The notes: generated by a model not told the origin, from the sequence alone. A DNA stretch of 64,000 nucleotides from Ruminococcaceae bacterium BL-4 (GCA_902809935.1 LR778134.1:1426001-1490000), one strand, 5' to 3'; shown: positions 26,098 to 35,064, counted from the stretch's first letter. Numbers and translations: made by a program.

Positions 26098-26406
26098 TTA
26101 AATTTTTACCCCGATGGCTTCGCGGACATATTGGGTAATAGAGTCTTTTGTACGTCCGTTCCCATGGCGATCCGGAATTTCTACAATCAGTGGTTTTTTC
26201 ATTTTTAATTTTAAGGTATAGATTTTTTCCGGACAAAGCTGTAATAAGGTAGCAGTAATTAAAATAACTGCTACATCATCCATTTTGATTGCGTCATCCA
26301 AAGCCTTTTGTACTTCTTCGGCCTTGTGTACGACGACTCCATCAATTCCCGCAAGCCGCATACCTTCTTGCGTATCAACGTTATCGCTGATTAGATAAAA
26401 GCGCAT
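26098..26406 (-). CDS. ntpG: V-type ATPase subunit F (central stalk, NtpG homologue)
   Basis: 102 residues, normal for subunit F: FYLISDNVDTQEGMRLAGID at the N-terminus, the central DDVAVILITATLLQLCPEKI, and PLIVEIPDRHG before the C-terminal helix. Located between K and E in this operon. Confidence 0.93.
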   Translation of the reverse strand: MRFYLISDNVDTQEGMRLAGIDGVVVHKAEEVQKALDDAIKMDDVAVILITATLLQLCPEKIYTLKLKMKKPLIVEIPDRHGNGRTKDSITQYVREAIGVKI

Positions 26407-26409
26407 GGT

Positions 26410-26814
26410 TCACACCTTCGTAAAGAGCAAAATTGCAATCAGCAGGCCATACAGAGCAATGCCTTCGCCCAATGCAACGAAGATGATTGCTTTACCAAAG
26501 TTCTTAGAATCTTCACTGCAGGCACCGATTGCTGCAGCGGCACTGGGGCCAACTGCGATTCCGCCGCCGACGCCGCCAATACCAACCGCGAGGCCGGCAG
26601 CAATTGCTACCAGACCGTTAGCGCTGGAAGCAACGGCACCTGCTGCATGAGCAGTCATTGGGATTGCCAGGGTAACGACACCGACCAAAAGGCAGGAGAA
26701 AATCTGTGTCATTAGAGCAGTACGGGGCTTTTTCCCGTGGTTTACTGCGCGGACAGCCCACATTACAGAGCCAATTAAAAATACTACTGGAACAGCTAAT
26801 AAAATTGCAGTCAT
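26410..26814 (-). CDS. ntpK: V-type ATPase subunit K (membrane rotor ring)
   Basis: 134 residues, four membrane segments. The C-terminal hairpin is classical: glycine-rich GLAVGIGGVGGGIAVGPSAA and then VALGEGIALYG with the single ion-binding Glu. The N-terminal pair is degenerate and has no carboxylate. The second segment ends in AIPMTAHAAGA, which looks like a signal-peptidase site but is more likely just a membrane helix end. Start ATG 26814 has GGAGG 8 bases upstream; the in-frame TTG 15 bases earlier overlaps it. Whether the ring carries Na+ or H+ cannot be decided here. Confidence 0.93.
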   Translation of the reverse strand: MTAILLAVPVVFLIGSVMWAVRAVNHGKKPRTALMTQIFSCLLVGVVTLAIPMTAHAAGAVASSANGLVAIAAGLAVGIGGVGGGIAVGPSAAAAIGACSEDSKNFGKAIIFVALGEGIALYGLLIAILLFTKV

Positions 26815-26855
26815 AACAAAAACCTCCAAGTCAAATTGAATTCATTTTAATTATT

Positions 26856-28796
26856 TTAAGATGGGGCACGAACCTCTACCGGAGTAAAGGGACGACCGTC
26901 GCCATCGTAAAAACGACTGAACATTTCATAGAAATTCAGACGAAGGACGTGGATACTTACGAGCAATCCTTCCAACGCCATCACAAAGATATTGCCAATT
27001 ACAAGAACAATTGGATAACCGACACCACCGACCATATCTGCCAGCGTAAATACCATATTCATCATGCCGGCGTGGACTAGTACAAAAGCACCTACTCGCA
27101 GGAATGAAACGGTATTACTAAGGTAAGAAAGAAGAAATTCAAACAATTCAAAGAAATTCTGAACAATGAATTCGCCCCATTTTTTCGGTTTCCAATCGGG
27201 CTTATGTTCCATAAGACCGCCCAAAACTTCGCGGAAAAACATAACTAAGAGAGGCAAAACGATTAGAAGAGTTACATAAAGTGGGGTCATTACCGGAGTG
27301 CCAAGAAGCTGCAGAATGAATCCGAAAACAATACTAATATAGAAAATCAGACCAGCAACCCCATTTTGTCCGAAAAGTGCACGCTCATAGTGTCTTTGAC
27401 GAAGAGAAGAGAAAATGTTGAGGAACATAGCGACAATTAGAAGAACAACACCGATAGAAACAGCAACAATCAGAATATTGGTCGTTGTGCTTCCTTCCAT
27501 AACGGAAATAGGTTTTTCTGAAAATCCGAGTGCATAATAGAGCGGGTCAAGCAAATGCTCAAATCCAAATACGGAACCGAATACAGAGCCAAAAATACAA
27601 GAAGAAATTCCACAAGGCATTAAAATGTGTCCGAGAGGCATGTTTTTCTTTTTCCACATCCATAAGCCGAGCAGAAATGCACAGATGCCATGCCCTACAT
27701 CGCCAAACATGATGCCGAATAATGTCACAAAAATACAGGCGAGAAGGGGAGTTGGATCAATTTCGCTGTAATTTGGCAGGCCGTACATTTCAGTAAAATA
27801 TTCAAAGGCTTTAAATGGACGGCGGTTATGTAGTTTTACCGGCGGGGAATGAACCAACTCATTAGAAGCATCGTCGAGATTGTATTCTACGCTGGAACAC
27901 TGATCCAGCTTGCTGGTAAAGGAATTTTCAGCTTCTTGGGGAATCCAGCCGGAAAGAATGAAAAAGCCATTATATTGGAATGCGTATTTTCGAATGCCAA
28001 AATAAGTATTTTTAATGGTCAGCCATGAATAAATCAGGTTGCAGCGTTCCTGCTCATCTTTCCAAAGATGTTGGATTTCATCATCAACTTTTTTTAATTC
28101 ATTGCGGGAAGCTTCGGCTTCTTGTTTAAATTGTTCAACAGCTTCTTTTGGGGTACCGTCAAAGCGCTCCAGAGCTAACGGCTGAAAATACAAACGAGAA
28201 AAAATTCGGTCGATTTCTGGGCATTGGTCTATGGGGCAAATATAAACTCCCCAAACTGTTTTTTCATCCGATGTACAAGGAAAGAACACTACAAATGGAT
28301 TATCTTCATATGTTTTCAGCTGTTCATAACCAGCTCTCGGCAAAGAGCCAAAGTGAATAGAGATAAACTGACATACACGAATTTTTTTCAAATCAACTGC
28401 CAACCCGACAAAATGGGCAGCATCTTTTGCATCTTGTTCATGGCGCTGTACTTCTTTTGAAATTTTTTCGTGCTGCGCCTGAAGCTTTGCGATACGATTA
28501 GACATTGCCTGCGCATAGTGAAGAGCCTGAATAGGTTTTAGCTGTTTCTTTTCAGTTTCTTCTTCTGAAAAAAGATGAAGGGGCTGCCCAATCGATTTGA
28601 TAGAAGAAGAAAGCTGCTGCAAAGGCGCCTGATATGGATTATCTTCACTTAAAGGCAGAAAGGATTCTGTGTTAGAGTAAAAATTCATCGCATTATCTGG
28701 ATGAAATAGGTGACTTTTTCCGCAGATTGCAGTCACTGCGTCCAATTCACGTAGTTGTCCTATCATGCTGATGATTTTTACCTTGATAATAGCCAA
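26856..28796 (-). CDS. ntpI: V-type ATPase subunit I (membrane stator, a-subunit homologue)
   Basis: 646 residues. The N-terminal ~320 residues are soluble with coiled coils; the C-terminal half has seven or eight membrane segments, including EYFTEMYGLPNYSEIDPTP, then FGIMFGDVGHG and the helix SNTVSFLRVGAFVLVHAG with the essential Arg. Start is TTG at 28796 (MAIIKVKIISMIG), 10 bases after AAGGAG; this fits the family N-terminus better than the ATG 10 codons inside. Follows subunit C by 3 bases. Confidence 0.95.
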   Translation of the reverse strand: MAIIKVKIISMIGQLRELDAVTAICGKSHLFHPDNAMNFYSNTESFLPLSEDNPYQAPLQQLSSSIKSIGQPLHLFSEEETEKKQLKPIQALHYAQAMSNRIAKLQAQHEKISKEVQRHEQDAKDAAHFVGLAVDLKKIRVCQFISIHFGSLPRAGYEQLKTYEDNPFVVFFPCTSDEKTVWGVYICPIDQCPEIDRIFSRLYFQPLALERFDGTPKEAVEQFKQEAEASRNELKKVDDEIQHLWKDEQERCNLIYSWLTIKNTYFGIRKYAFQYNGFFILSGWIPQEAENSFTSKLDQCSSVEYNLDDASNELVHSPPVKLHNRRPFKAFEYFTEMYGLPNYSEIDPTPLLACIFVTLFGIMFGDVGHGICAFLLGLWMWKKKNMPLGHILMPCGISSCIFGSVFGSVFGFEHLLDPLYYALGFSEKPISVMEGSTTTNILIVAVSIGVVLLIVAMFLNIFSSLRQRHYERALFGQNGVAGLIFYISIVFGFILQLLGTPVMTPLYVTLLIVLPLLVMFFREVLGGLMEHKPDWKPKKWGEFIVQNFFELFEFLLSYLSNTVSFLRVGAFVLVHAGMMNMVFTLADMVGGVGYPIVLVIGNIFVMALEGLLVSIHVLRLNFYEMFSRFYDGDGRPFTPVEVRAPS

Positions 28797-28799
28797 GAT

Positions 28800-29861
28800 T
28801 TAGGAACTCCTTCCGCTGAACCGTTCGGGGTTCAGAAGATTTTGAATTTCTGCTTTCTGCAGTTGATAACGCACTCCTTCAATCAGCGTGGTTAGATCAT
28901 GTAGTTCTGATTGAAGAAGAAAAACATAGGAAAAAAGTACGACACTAGGGTTAGGACTAAAACGAATCTTTTTGCGGCAGTCATGATGTTCAATATAAAA
29001 GATCAGATCGTCCGGATCTTTGTGTGGGGTTGAGAGTGTACGTTTTCCAACCCGCGTTGTCTGCATAATTTCAGTAACTTCTTTTTCAGATTCTGCTGCT
29101 GCCATTCGATCAAGCGTTTCTTGTTTTAGACTGCCAAAAGGCAGCAGCAGCGATTTAATCTGATCGGGACCAGCGTGATAAGTCCGCTTTAAACGAATGA
29201 TTCTGCTGTAATTACTGAGATCAATGTAATCGTCAAAAATACGCAGCAATTCTTCGCGGGTCTGTCCTTTTGTTTCTTTATAGATGACTTGATAGAGCCG
29301 CTGCATCAGATCAATCCAAAGGGCGCTTTCAATTCCGGTATAATCAATTTGTTCTTCAGGACTTTTTGGAGCAAAAGATAAAAGAATTTTCTCATATTGT
29401 GTATGGGAAAGTGCATGAAGAAGCTGATCATAGCTGGAGAGCGTATGAAGTGCTTTTTCGTCAATCTCTGTTTGATGTGCTGCACTTTCCGGGATTAAAA
29501 AGAAAGGATCTTCCATCTGTCCGGAATTCAGTCTTGTGATACAGCGCAGAATCATTTGAATTTCCAGCTTTTGAAGAAGATAAGCTGAAACATGTTCCCC
29601 AAGGTCTAGATCATATCGAGCTAATTTTGCGCTTTCGCTAAAGAGCCGCTCTCGCAGGCAGGCTTCTAGCTGACCACGGTGAATATGAAATTCATCTATC
29701 GAAACGAGAACGGAACGATATGTGGTATGTGCTTTTAGATAGGTGGCAATATCATTGACGGAAGAACAATCCAGAAGAGCCATCCAGTCCTCAAAGCGCA
29801 GTCTTTGGCCATAGAGTGCGCGCGCTTTACTGAGAACGGCGTTTGATGAGGTCTGTCCCAT
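28800..29861 (-). CDS. ntpC: V-type ATPase subunit C (central stalk / ring cap)
   Basis: 353 residues, mostly helical, fitting the V/A-ATPase C subunit that sits on the K ring. Recognisable parts are NAVLSKARALYGQRLRFEDW at the N-terminus, ALLDCSSVNDIATYLK, and a late EVTEIMQ helix; the repeated three-domain pattern is plausible but weakly conserved, as usual. Start ATG 29861 lies 6 bases after GGAGGG and overlaps nothing; the upstream in-frame start at 29903 would overlap the stalk-subunit gene by 40 bases. Order places it before I rather than after E. Confidence 0.85.
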   Translation of the reverse strand: MGQTSSNAVLSKARALYGQRLRFEDWMALLDCSSVNDIATYLKAHTTYRSVLVSIDEFHIHRGQLEACLRERLFSESAKLARYDLDLGEHVSAYLLQKLEIQMILRCITRLNSGQMEDPFFLIPESAAHQTEIDEKALHTLSSYDQLLHALSHTQYEKILLSFAPKSPEEQIDYTGIESALWIDLMQRLYQVIYKETKGQTREELLRIFDDYIDLSNYSRIIRLKRTYHAGPDQIKSLLLPFGSLKQETLDRMAAAESEKEVTEIMQTTRVGKRTLSTPHKDPDDLIFYIEHHDCRKKIRFSPNPSVVLFSYVFLLQSELHDLTTLIEGVRYQLQKAEIQNLLNPERFSGRSS

Positions 29862-29863
29862 GG

Positions 29864-30175
29864 TTATCCCTCCAATACACGGCTGACCAATTTCTGAACC
29901 CAATCATCATGATTTTGATGGTAAATATCCTCCATCTTTTGTCGCAGGACAGCTTGTTTCTGCTCTGTTACTTTCCATTTTTCTTCAGCCAATTTACGTT
30001 CCTGAGGTTCGTTTTTGTGCAAGCGTTCTCTTGCTTCTTTTAAATAAGCATCCCGAATTTCTTCTCGGCGCTTAGCAACATCACTAGTGGCCTGCAACTT
30101 TTCTTTTTGTGCGAGATCAGTGATCTTTTGAGCCTGCTGATCCATTTTTACAATTTGGTCAATTAAGTTTTCCAT
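29864..30175 (-). CDS. ntpF: V-type ATPase peripheral stalk subunit H/G (NtpF-like)
   Basis: 103 residues, almost wholly coiled coil and highly charged (KMDQQAQKITDLAQKEKLQA), no membrane segment, as expected of the H/G stalk subunit that pairs with E. First gene of the operon. ATG 30175 has AGGAGGTG 6 bases upstream; an ORF extension to 30214 has no ribosome binding site. Sequence alone would be weak; the operon position makes the call. Confidence 0.82.
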   Translation of the reverse strand: MENLIDQIVKMDQQAQKITDLAQKEKLQATSDVAKRREEIRDAYLKEARERLHKNEPQERKLAEEKWKVTEQKQAVLRQKMEDIYHQNHDDWVQKLVSRVLEG

Positions 30176-30202
30176 AGATACACCTCCTAAAACGGCATGA
30201 AT

Positions 30203-30226
30203 CCCGGAAAACATTTGTTTTCCGGG
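30203..30226 (-). other. Stable hairpin in the 5' leader of the V-ATPase operon; 30176-30559 otherwise without recognised features
   Basis: CCCGGAAAAC pairs perfectly with GTTTTCCGGG (10 bp, 4-base loop), ending about 28 bases before the first start codon. There is no T tract on either side, so it is not a terminator; it may stabilise the operon mRNA or affect initiation. The remaining 330 bases of the 384-base gap are AT rich. I see only a weak minus-strand promoter candidate (TTGAAT / TACTAT, spacer 17, around 30306-30334) and no GC-rich terminator for the UPF0210 gene. Confidence 0.55.
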
Positions 30227-30559
30227 AAAAGATTGACAACATCTATTTTTAAAAGCCTATAAAATGTAAAGTTAGGTTTCTTATGAAACTTACTAAGACA
30301 AAATCATAGTAGTACAATTACAATCAAAATTCAAGAGAAATATTCACAAATCTTACAAAAATCTTTTAAAAATTTGGTAGATATCATCAATAAATAATAA
30401 AATGTTTTTCTTAAAATGCAGAATCAAGAAACATGTATGCAAAATTGATCCGGAAGTTCTATAAGAAAAATAAAAGGACTTAGAATTTATCTTAACTTTT
30501 TTAATATTACAAGTTTCGACTTTTTAAAAAATGAATCTTTTACTTTTCAAAATTCAAAA

Positions 30560-31918
30560 TTAATTTTTAAGGCTCTGCATAGGAGCAGGAATCCGACCAC
30601 CGCGTGAAATCAGTTTGGCAGGCGAATAAGAATTCAATTCCATTACAGGACCGCTGCCTAAGAGGCCGCCAAAGTTAAGTTCGTCGCCGACTTTTTTGCC
30701 GATGGCAGGAATCAGTCGAACAGCCGTTGTTTTCAGGTTTACCATACCGATGACTGCTTCATCTGCGATAATAGCGGAAATCACTTCAGCGGGGGTATCG
30801 CCGGGAACAGCGATCATATCAAGCCCGACGCTGCAAACAGCTGTCATTGCTTCCAGTTTCGTAATAGAGAGTGCACCGCAGCGGGCAGCGTCGATCATTC
30901 CTGCATCTTCGGTAATCGGGATAAATGCGCCGGAAAGGCCGCCGACGTGAGAACTTGCCATAATACCGCCCTTTTTCACCGCATCATTTAAAAGTGCCAA
31001 ACAAGCGGTTGTTCCATGGGCACCACAACGCTCCAGACCCATTTCTTCGAGAATATGTGCAACGCTGTCTCCGACTGCCGGTGTGGGGGCAAGAGACAAA
31101 TCTACGATTCCAAAGGGGACGCAAAGTCTGCGGCTGGCTTCCAGTGCAACCAACTGTCCCATACGGGTAATTTTAAATGCGGTTTTTTTGATAATATCCG
31201 CTACTTCGGTTAAATCACCATCTGGACATTTATGCAGGGCTGCGCGTACAACACCTGGGCCGGAAACACCGACGTTGATGACGCAGTCTGGCTCGCCTAC
31301 TCCGTGAAAAGCACCGGCCATAAAAGGATTATCCTCCGGAGCGTTGCAGAAAACAACTAGCTTTGCGGCGCCAATGCAGTCTCTGTCGGCAGTGCGCTCT
31401 GCAGTTTCACGGACTACTTTTCCCATTTTTGCAACTGCGTCCATATTGATGCCGGCTTTGGTTGTGCCGATGTTTACGCTGGAGCAGACGAGTTCAGTTT
31501 CGGAGAGTGCTTCGGGAATGCTCTCAATCAATGCGTAGTCACCGGGGGCGAATCCTTTGTGAACCAGAGCAGAGTAGCCGCCGATAAAGTTAACGCCGAC
31601 TTCTTTTGCAGCCCGGTCGAGTGCTTTTGCATAGCGAACGGGATTTACGCCGGGGCAGGCTCCCGCCACCATCGCAATCGGGGTCACAGAAATTCGTTTG
31701 TGAATAATTGGAATTCCGTATTCCTTGCTGATGTCTTCTCCGGTTTTTACGAGCTTACTTGCGTACCGGCAAATTTTATCATAAATTTTGCCACACGCTT
31801 TGTCTGCATCACTGTCAATGCAGTCTAAAAGAGAAATTCCCATTGTGACCGTACGCACGTCCAGATTTTCGTTGTCGATCATATCAATGGTTTCCAAAAT
31901 GTCATGGGTATTGAGCAT
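30560..31918 (-). CDS. UPF0210 / DUF711 (PFL-fold) protein
   Basis: 452 residues, full length for the UPF0210/DUF711 family, which has a pyruvate formate-lyase/ribonucleotide reductase-like barrel but no known reaction. Family features: [64 protein letters not shown] and the C-terminal [16 protein letters not shown] and [13 protein letters not shown]. It is soluble. The partner gene upstream (31956-32225) encodes an ACT-domain UPF0237 protein; the two are separated by 37 bases and share one promoter. The same pairing is widespread in Firmicutes and archaea, suggesting the ACT protein senses a ligand for this enzyme. Confidence 0.93.
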   Translation of the reverse strand: MLNTHDILETIDMIDNENLDVRTVTMGISLLDCIDSDADKACGKIYDKICRYASKLVKTGEDISKEYGIPIIHKRISVTPIAMVAGACPGVNPVRYAKALDRAAKEVGVNFIGGYSALVHKGFAPGDYALIESIPEALSETELVCSSVNIGTTKAGINMDAVAKMGKVVRETAERTADRDCIGAAKLVVFCNAPEDNPFMAGAFHGVGEPDCVINVGVSGPGVVRAALHKCPDGDLTEVADIIKKTAFKITRMGQLVALEASRRLCVPFGIVDLSLAPTPAVGDSVAHILEEMGLERCGAHGTTACLALLNDAVKKGGIMASSHVGGLSGAFIPITEDAGMIDAARCGALSITKLEAMTAVCSVGLDMIAVPGDTPAEVISAIIADEAVIGMVNLKTTAVRLIPAIGKKVGDELNFGGLLGSGPVMELNSYSPAKLISRGGRIPAPMQSLKN

Positions 31919-31955
31919 GGATTTACTCCTTTATTAGTTTTTGACGCCGTATCAA

Positions 31956-32225
31956 TTAAATGCGGTGCATAGAATTAAAAATATCTTCGTGCATGATGTG
32001 AATCGTGAGGCCTTCTTGTTTTGCGAGTGCTGTGAATTCGTCAGAGAGTTGATCAAACGGAATTTTGGAATCCTTCAGATCAACCAACATAATCATTGCA
32101 AAGAGATCTTGCATAATCGACTGCGAAACATCCGTTACATTTACGCCGTTTTCTGCACAGATCGCGGTGACTTTTGCAAGAATTCCCACCATATCTTTGC
32201 CCAAAACTGTAATAACCGCGCGCAT
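31956..32225 (-). CDS. UPF0237 ACT-domain protein
   Basis: An 89-residue stand-alone ACT domain: AVITVLGKDMVGILAKVTAI followed by CAENGVNVTDVSQSIMQDLF, the ligand-binding beta-alpha-beta of amino-acid sensors. ATG 32225 is preceded by GGAGGG at 7 bases; the longer ORF to 32327 has no ribosome binding site and overlaps the promoter. Its position directly ahead of the UPF0210 gene indicates a two-gene operon. The ligand is unknown, most likely an amino acid or related metabolite (inference from ACT domains). Confidence 0.92.
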   Translation of the reverse strand: MRAVITVLGKDMVGILAKVTAICAENGVNVTDVSQSIMQDLFAMIMLVDLKDSKIPFDQLSDEFTALAKQEGLTIHIMHEDIFNSMHRI

Positions 32226-32265
32226 ATTTATTCCCTCCGATACATGATTTAAACTTTTTAAATTT

Positions 32266-32294
32266 ATTATGAACGATAAAAGAGAGACTGTCAA
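32266..32294 (-). promoter_or_regulatory. Promoter of the UPF0237-UPF0210 operon
   Basis: Minus-strand TTGACA (complement 32289-32294) and CATAAT (complement 32266-32271), spacer 17, 40 bases before the start codon. Confidence 0.75.
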
Positions 32295-32474
32295 TATTTT
32301 TTTGCCCCTCGACAAATTGTCCGGCAAACTGCTTAAAAATCAAGGATTCTGCCAAGGCAAAACAGTCACACTGATGTCTAGGATTCCAAGATAAAAAATG
32401 TTAAAATAAATTCGTCTTTTTTATTTATTCAAATTTATTCAAAAAATTGGAACCTTTAGAAAGAAGGTCAAAAA

Positions 32475-33287
32475 GTGAGATATCCTTTTTTGTCTGATTC
32501 TCATACTCATTCTAAATACAGCGAAGACGGTGCCGATTCGGTTATGATGCTTTGTAAAAGTGCACTTGATCAAGGACTTTATGCGATTACGGTTACCGAT
32601 CATTGTGAATGTAATACTTATTGGGAACAGCATTTTCATGAATCAGTTTGCCAAAGTTGGAGCGAAACTCGGCGTGCTGCTGTCTCCTTTCAAAATAACA
32701 TCCATATTTTTACTGGGGTTGAATTGGGACAACCAATGCAGGATAAAAGTGGTGCGAATGATATTTTAAATGCCTGTTCATTTGATTTTGTTCTCGGAAG
32801 TTTACATAATGTTAAAGATGAACGTGATTTTTATGATTTTGACTATCAGCATCGGGATGTAAGGCCGGTATTGAGCAAATATTTTGAAGAGCTTTTAGAG
32901 ATGATCCGTTGGGGGAAATTTGATTCTCTGGCACATCTTACTTACCCGTGGAGATATTTTGAAGAGTATGGAATTGGAATTCCCATAGAAGACTATCAAA
33001 ACCAGATTGACCATGTATTGAAAGAATTGATTCGGCAGAAGAAGAGTTTGGAAGTGAATACCAGTGGCTTGCGGCAAAAAATGGGAACAACGATGCCGAA
33101 TGAAAAAATTCTCAGAAGATATCAAAGCCTTGGAGGAAGCATGATAACGGTGGGAAGTGATGCACATCGTTGGGCTGATGTAGGCAGCGGAATCGAGGAG
33201 ACCTTGAGTATGATGCGGCGGATTGGATTTTCACATTTTACGATTTATGAAAAACGAGCGCCTGTGCAGGTCTTAATTTCGGAATAA
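32475..33287 (+). CDS. PHP-domain phosphoesterase, histidinol-phosphatase (HisJ/HisK)-like
   Basis: 270 residues, a single PHP metallo-phosphoesterase domain. Metal-binding motifs in order: SDSHTHSKYSEDG (residues 7-19), VTDHCE near 40, GVELGQP near 80, LGSLHNVKD near 112 and SDAHRW near 230. This fits histidinol phosphatase of the PHP type (last phosphatase step of histidine synthesis), but no other his gene is nearby and PHP enzymes also act on other phosphates, so the substrate is not certain. Start is GTG after AGAAGG. A terminator follows. Confidence 0.8.
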   Translation: MRYPFLSDSHTHSKYSEDGADSVMMLCKSALDQGLYAITVTDHCECNTYWEQHFHESVCQSWSETRRAAVSFQNNIHIFTGVELGQPMQDKSGANDILNACSFDFVLGSLHNVKDERDFYDFDYQHRDVRPVLSKYFEELLEMIRWGKFDSLAHLTYPWRYFEEYGIGIPIEDYQNQIDHVLKELIRQKKSLEVNTSGLRQKMGTTMPNEKILRRYQSLGGSMITVGSDAHRWADVGSGIEETLSMMRRIGFSHFTIYEKRAPVQVLISE

Positions 33288-33295
33288 GCTTTTTG

Positions 33296-33345
33296 AAAGA
33301 GGAAAGTGTATTTTATGCACTTTCCTCTTTTGTTTCTTTTTTTAA
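33296..33345 (+). terminator. Terminator after the PHP phosphoesterase gene
   Basis: A perfect 13-bp stem, 33296-33308 with 33318-33330, nine-base loop, then a T-rich run. Confidence 0.88.
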
Positions 33346-33347
33346 TA

Positions 33348-33356
33348 TGGTATAAT
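33348..33356 (+). promoter_or_regulatory. Extended -10 promoter element for the Lrp-aminotransferase operon
   Basis: TGGTATAAT (TATAAT at 33351-33356), about 50 bases before the regulator start; the -35 region falls in the terminator T-run and is poor. Confidence 0.55.
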
Positions 33357-33407
33357 AAAAGCTCAAAAATTTATAAAGAACAGTATTTCAGAAGGAGTGA
33401 AAGACCG

Positions 33408-33893
33408 ATGGATCGACTTTTAACTTTGCTGCATGAGAATGCCCGCTTGAGCAATAAACAGCTGGCAGCAATGCTGGACGAGACGGAAGAAAATATCAGC
33501 GCAGCGATCGCTGATTACGAAAAACAAGGGGTTATCCGCGGCTATCAGGCCCTGATCAACTGGGAGCGTGTCGATACCAATAAGGCCATTGCCCTAATTG
33601 AGCTGCGTGTTTCTCCAAAGAAAAATCGTGGTTTCGATGAGATTGCAGGAAAAGTAATGAGCTTTCCTGAAGTAGACAGTGTCTATTTGATGTCTGGAGG
33701 CTATGATCTCGCAGTTACCGTTCACGGAAAGTCAATGCAGGATGTAGCAATGTTTGTTATGCGTCGTCTTTCCACCTTAGACAGTGTGCTTTCCACCGCA
33801 ACGCATTTTATCTTGACTCGCTATAAAGAGAGCGGCGTCATTATGAATCAGGAGGAGGAAAAGGACGAGAGGAGAGACGTATACTGTGATTGA
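33408..33893 (+). CDS. Lrp/AsnC family transcriptional regulator
   Basis: 161 residues. N-terminal winged HTH (residues 1-50: LLTLLHENARLSNKQLAAML, then IADYEKQGVIRGY) followed by the RAM/AsnC effector domain (about 60-140: AIALIELRVSPKK and VYLMSGGYDLAVTVHG). Start ATG 33408 has AAGGAG 10 bases upstream; the longer ORF begins in the preceding terminator. It overlaps the aminotransferase gene by 8 bases, so the two are translationally coupled. It probably controls its own operon in response to an amino acid, as is usual for local Lrp-type regulators (inference). Confidence 0.92.
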   Translation: MDRLLTLLHENARLSNKQLAAMLDETEENISAAIADYEKQGVIRGYQALINWERVDTNKAIALIELRVSPKKNRGFDEIAGKVMSFPEVDSVYLMSGGYDLAVTVHGKSMQDVAMFVMRRLSTLDSVLSTATHFILTRYKESGVIMNQEEEKDERRDVYCD

Positions 33894-35061
33894 TTACAGC
33901 AAGCTGCTGACAAAACGGATTCAGCAGGTTCGCCCCTCCGGTATCCGTAAATTTTTTGATATTGCCAACGAAATGGAGAATGTAATTTCTCTCTCTATAG
34001 GCGAACCGGATTTTTCGACTCCATGGCATGTGCGCCAAGAAGGAATCAAGTCTTTGGAGATGGGAAAAACATGGTATAGTCCAAATCGAGGTTTTGCAGA
34101 ATTAAGAGAAGAGATCTGCAAATTTTTTGATCGTCACTATCATGTTCAATATGACCCGAAAACAGAAGTGCTTGTCACCGTCGGCGGCAGTGAGGCTTTG
34201 GATCTTGCGGTTCGCTGTTTAGTGGAGTCGGGAGAAGAAGTTTTGATTCCGCAGCCCAGTTTTGTTTGTTATGAACCGATGACGCAGATGGCGGGTGCTG
34301 TTCCGGTTATTATCGAAACCAAAGAGAAAGATGGGTTTCGCTTGACGCCGGAAGAACTGCGCGCAGCGATCACGCCGAAGACCAAACTCCTTATACTGCC
34401 GTTTCCAAATAATCCGACGGGAGCAGTTATGCGGAAAAAAGATCTGGAAGCGATTGCCGAAGTGATTCGTGGGACCAATCTGATTGTCCTTTCTGATGAA
34501 ATTTATAGTGAACTGACTTATGGAGATCAGCAGCATGTTGCATTTTCGTCCCTTCCGGACATGCGCGAGCGTACGATCGTTGTCAATGGCTTTTCAAAAG
34601 CATTTGCGATGACTGGCTGGCGTTTGGGGTATGCTATGGGGCCAAAAGAGCTGATTGCGCAGATGACAAAGCTTCATCAGTATGCAATTATGAGTGCTCC
34701 GACTACCAGCCAATATGCAGCGATTGAAGCGATGCGCCATGGAGATGCTGATATCGTTTATATGCGCGAGCAGTATGATATGCGTCGCCGGCTGATTGTT
34801 GACGGCTTTAACGAAATGGACTTGACCTGCTTTGAGCCGGAAGGTGCTTTTTATGTTTTCCCATGTATTAAGCGTACGGGACTTTCGAGTGATGAATTTT
34901 GTGAAAAATTGCTTTATGCAAAGCATGTAGCAGTTGTGCCTGGCAGTGCCTTTGGAAATTGTGGGGAAGGATACGTTCGTGTTTCGTATTCTTACAGTAT
35001 CAATCATATTACAGAAGCGCTTTCCAGAATTCGCGACTTTTTGAAGCAGCTTGGGTGCTGA
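33886..35061 (+). CDS. PLP-dependent class I/II aminotransferase
   Basis: 391 residues, fold-type I aminotransferase of the AspC/PatA-like subgroup. Motifs: SLSIGEPDFSTP near residue 36-47, GGSEALDLA at 100-108, FPNNPTGA at 173-180, LSDEIYSEL at 202-210 and the PLP Lys K238 in GFSKAFAMTGWRLGY. The C-terminal substrate Arg is in GYVRVSYSYS. The donor/acceptor pair (aspartate, aromatic or N-acetyl-diaminopimelate) cannot be fixed. Start is GTG at 33886, overlapping the regulator gene. ispE follows after 3 bases. Confidence 0.92.
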   Translation: MIDYSKLLTKRIQQVRPSGIRKFFDIANEMENVISLSIGEPDFSTPWHVRQEGIKSLEMGKTWYSPNRGFAELREEICKFFDRHYHVQYDPKTEVLVTVGGSEALDLAVRCLVESGEEVLIPQPSFVCYEPMTQMAGAVPVIIETKEKDGFRLTPEELRAAITPKTKLLILPFPNNPTGAVMRKKDLEAIAEVIRGTNLIVLSDEIYSELTYGDQQHVAFSSLPDMRERTIVVNGFSKAFAMTGWRLGYAMGPKELIAQMTKLHQYAIMSAPTTSQYAAIEAMRHGDADIVYMREQYDMRRRLIVDGFNEMDLTCFEPEGAFYVFPCIKRTGLSSDEFCEKLLYAKHVAVVPGSAFGNCGEGYVRVSYSYSINHITEALSRIRDFLKQLGC

Positions 35062-35064
35062 TTT

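Noticed and set aside
30203-30226. Hairpin before the V-ATPase operon as a terminator
   Set aside because: No T tract on either strand.
30232-30262. Plus-strand TTGACA followed by TATAAA
   Set aside because: Spacer is 19 bases and the next 300 bases hold no plus-strand gene; probably chance in AT-rich DNA.
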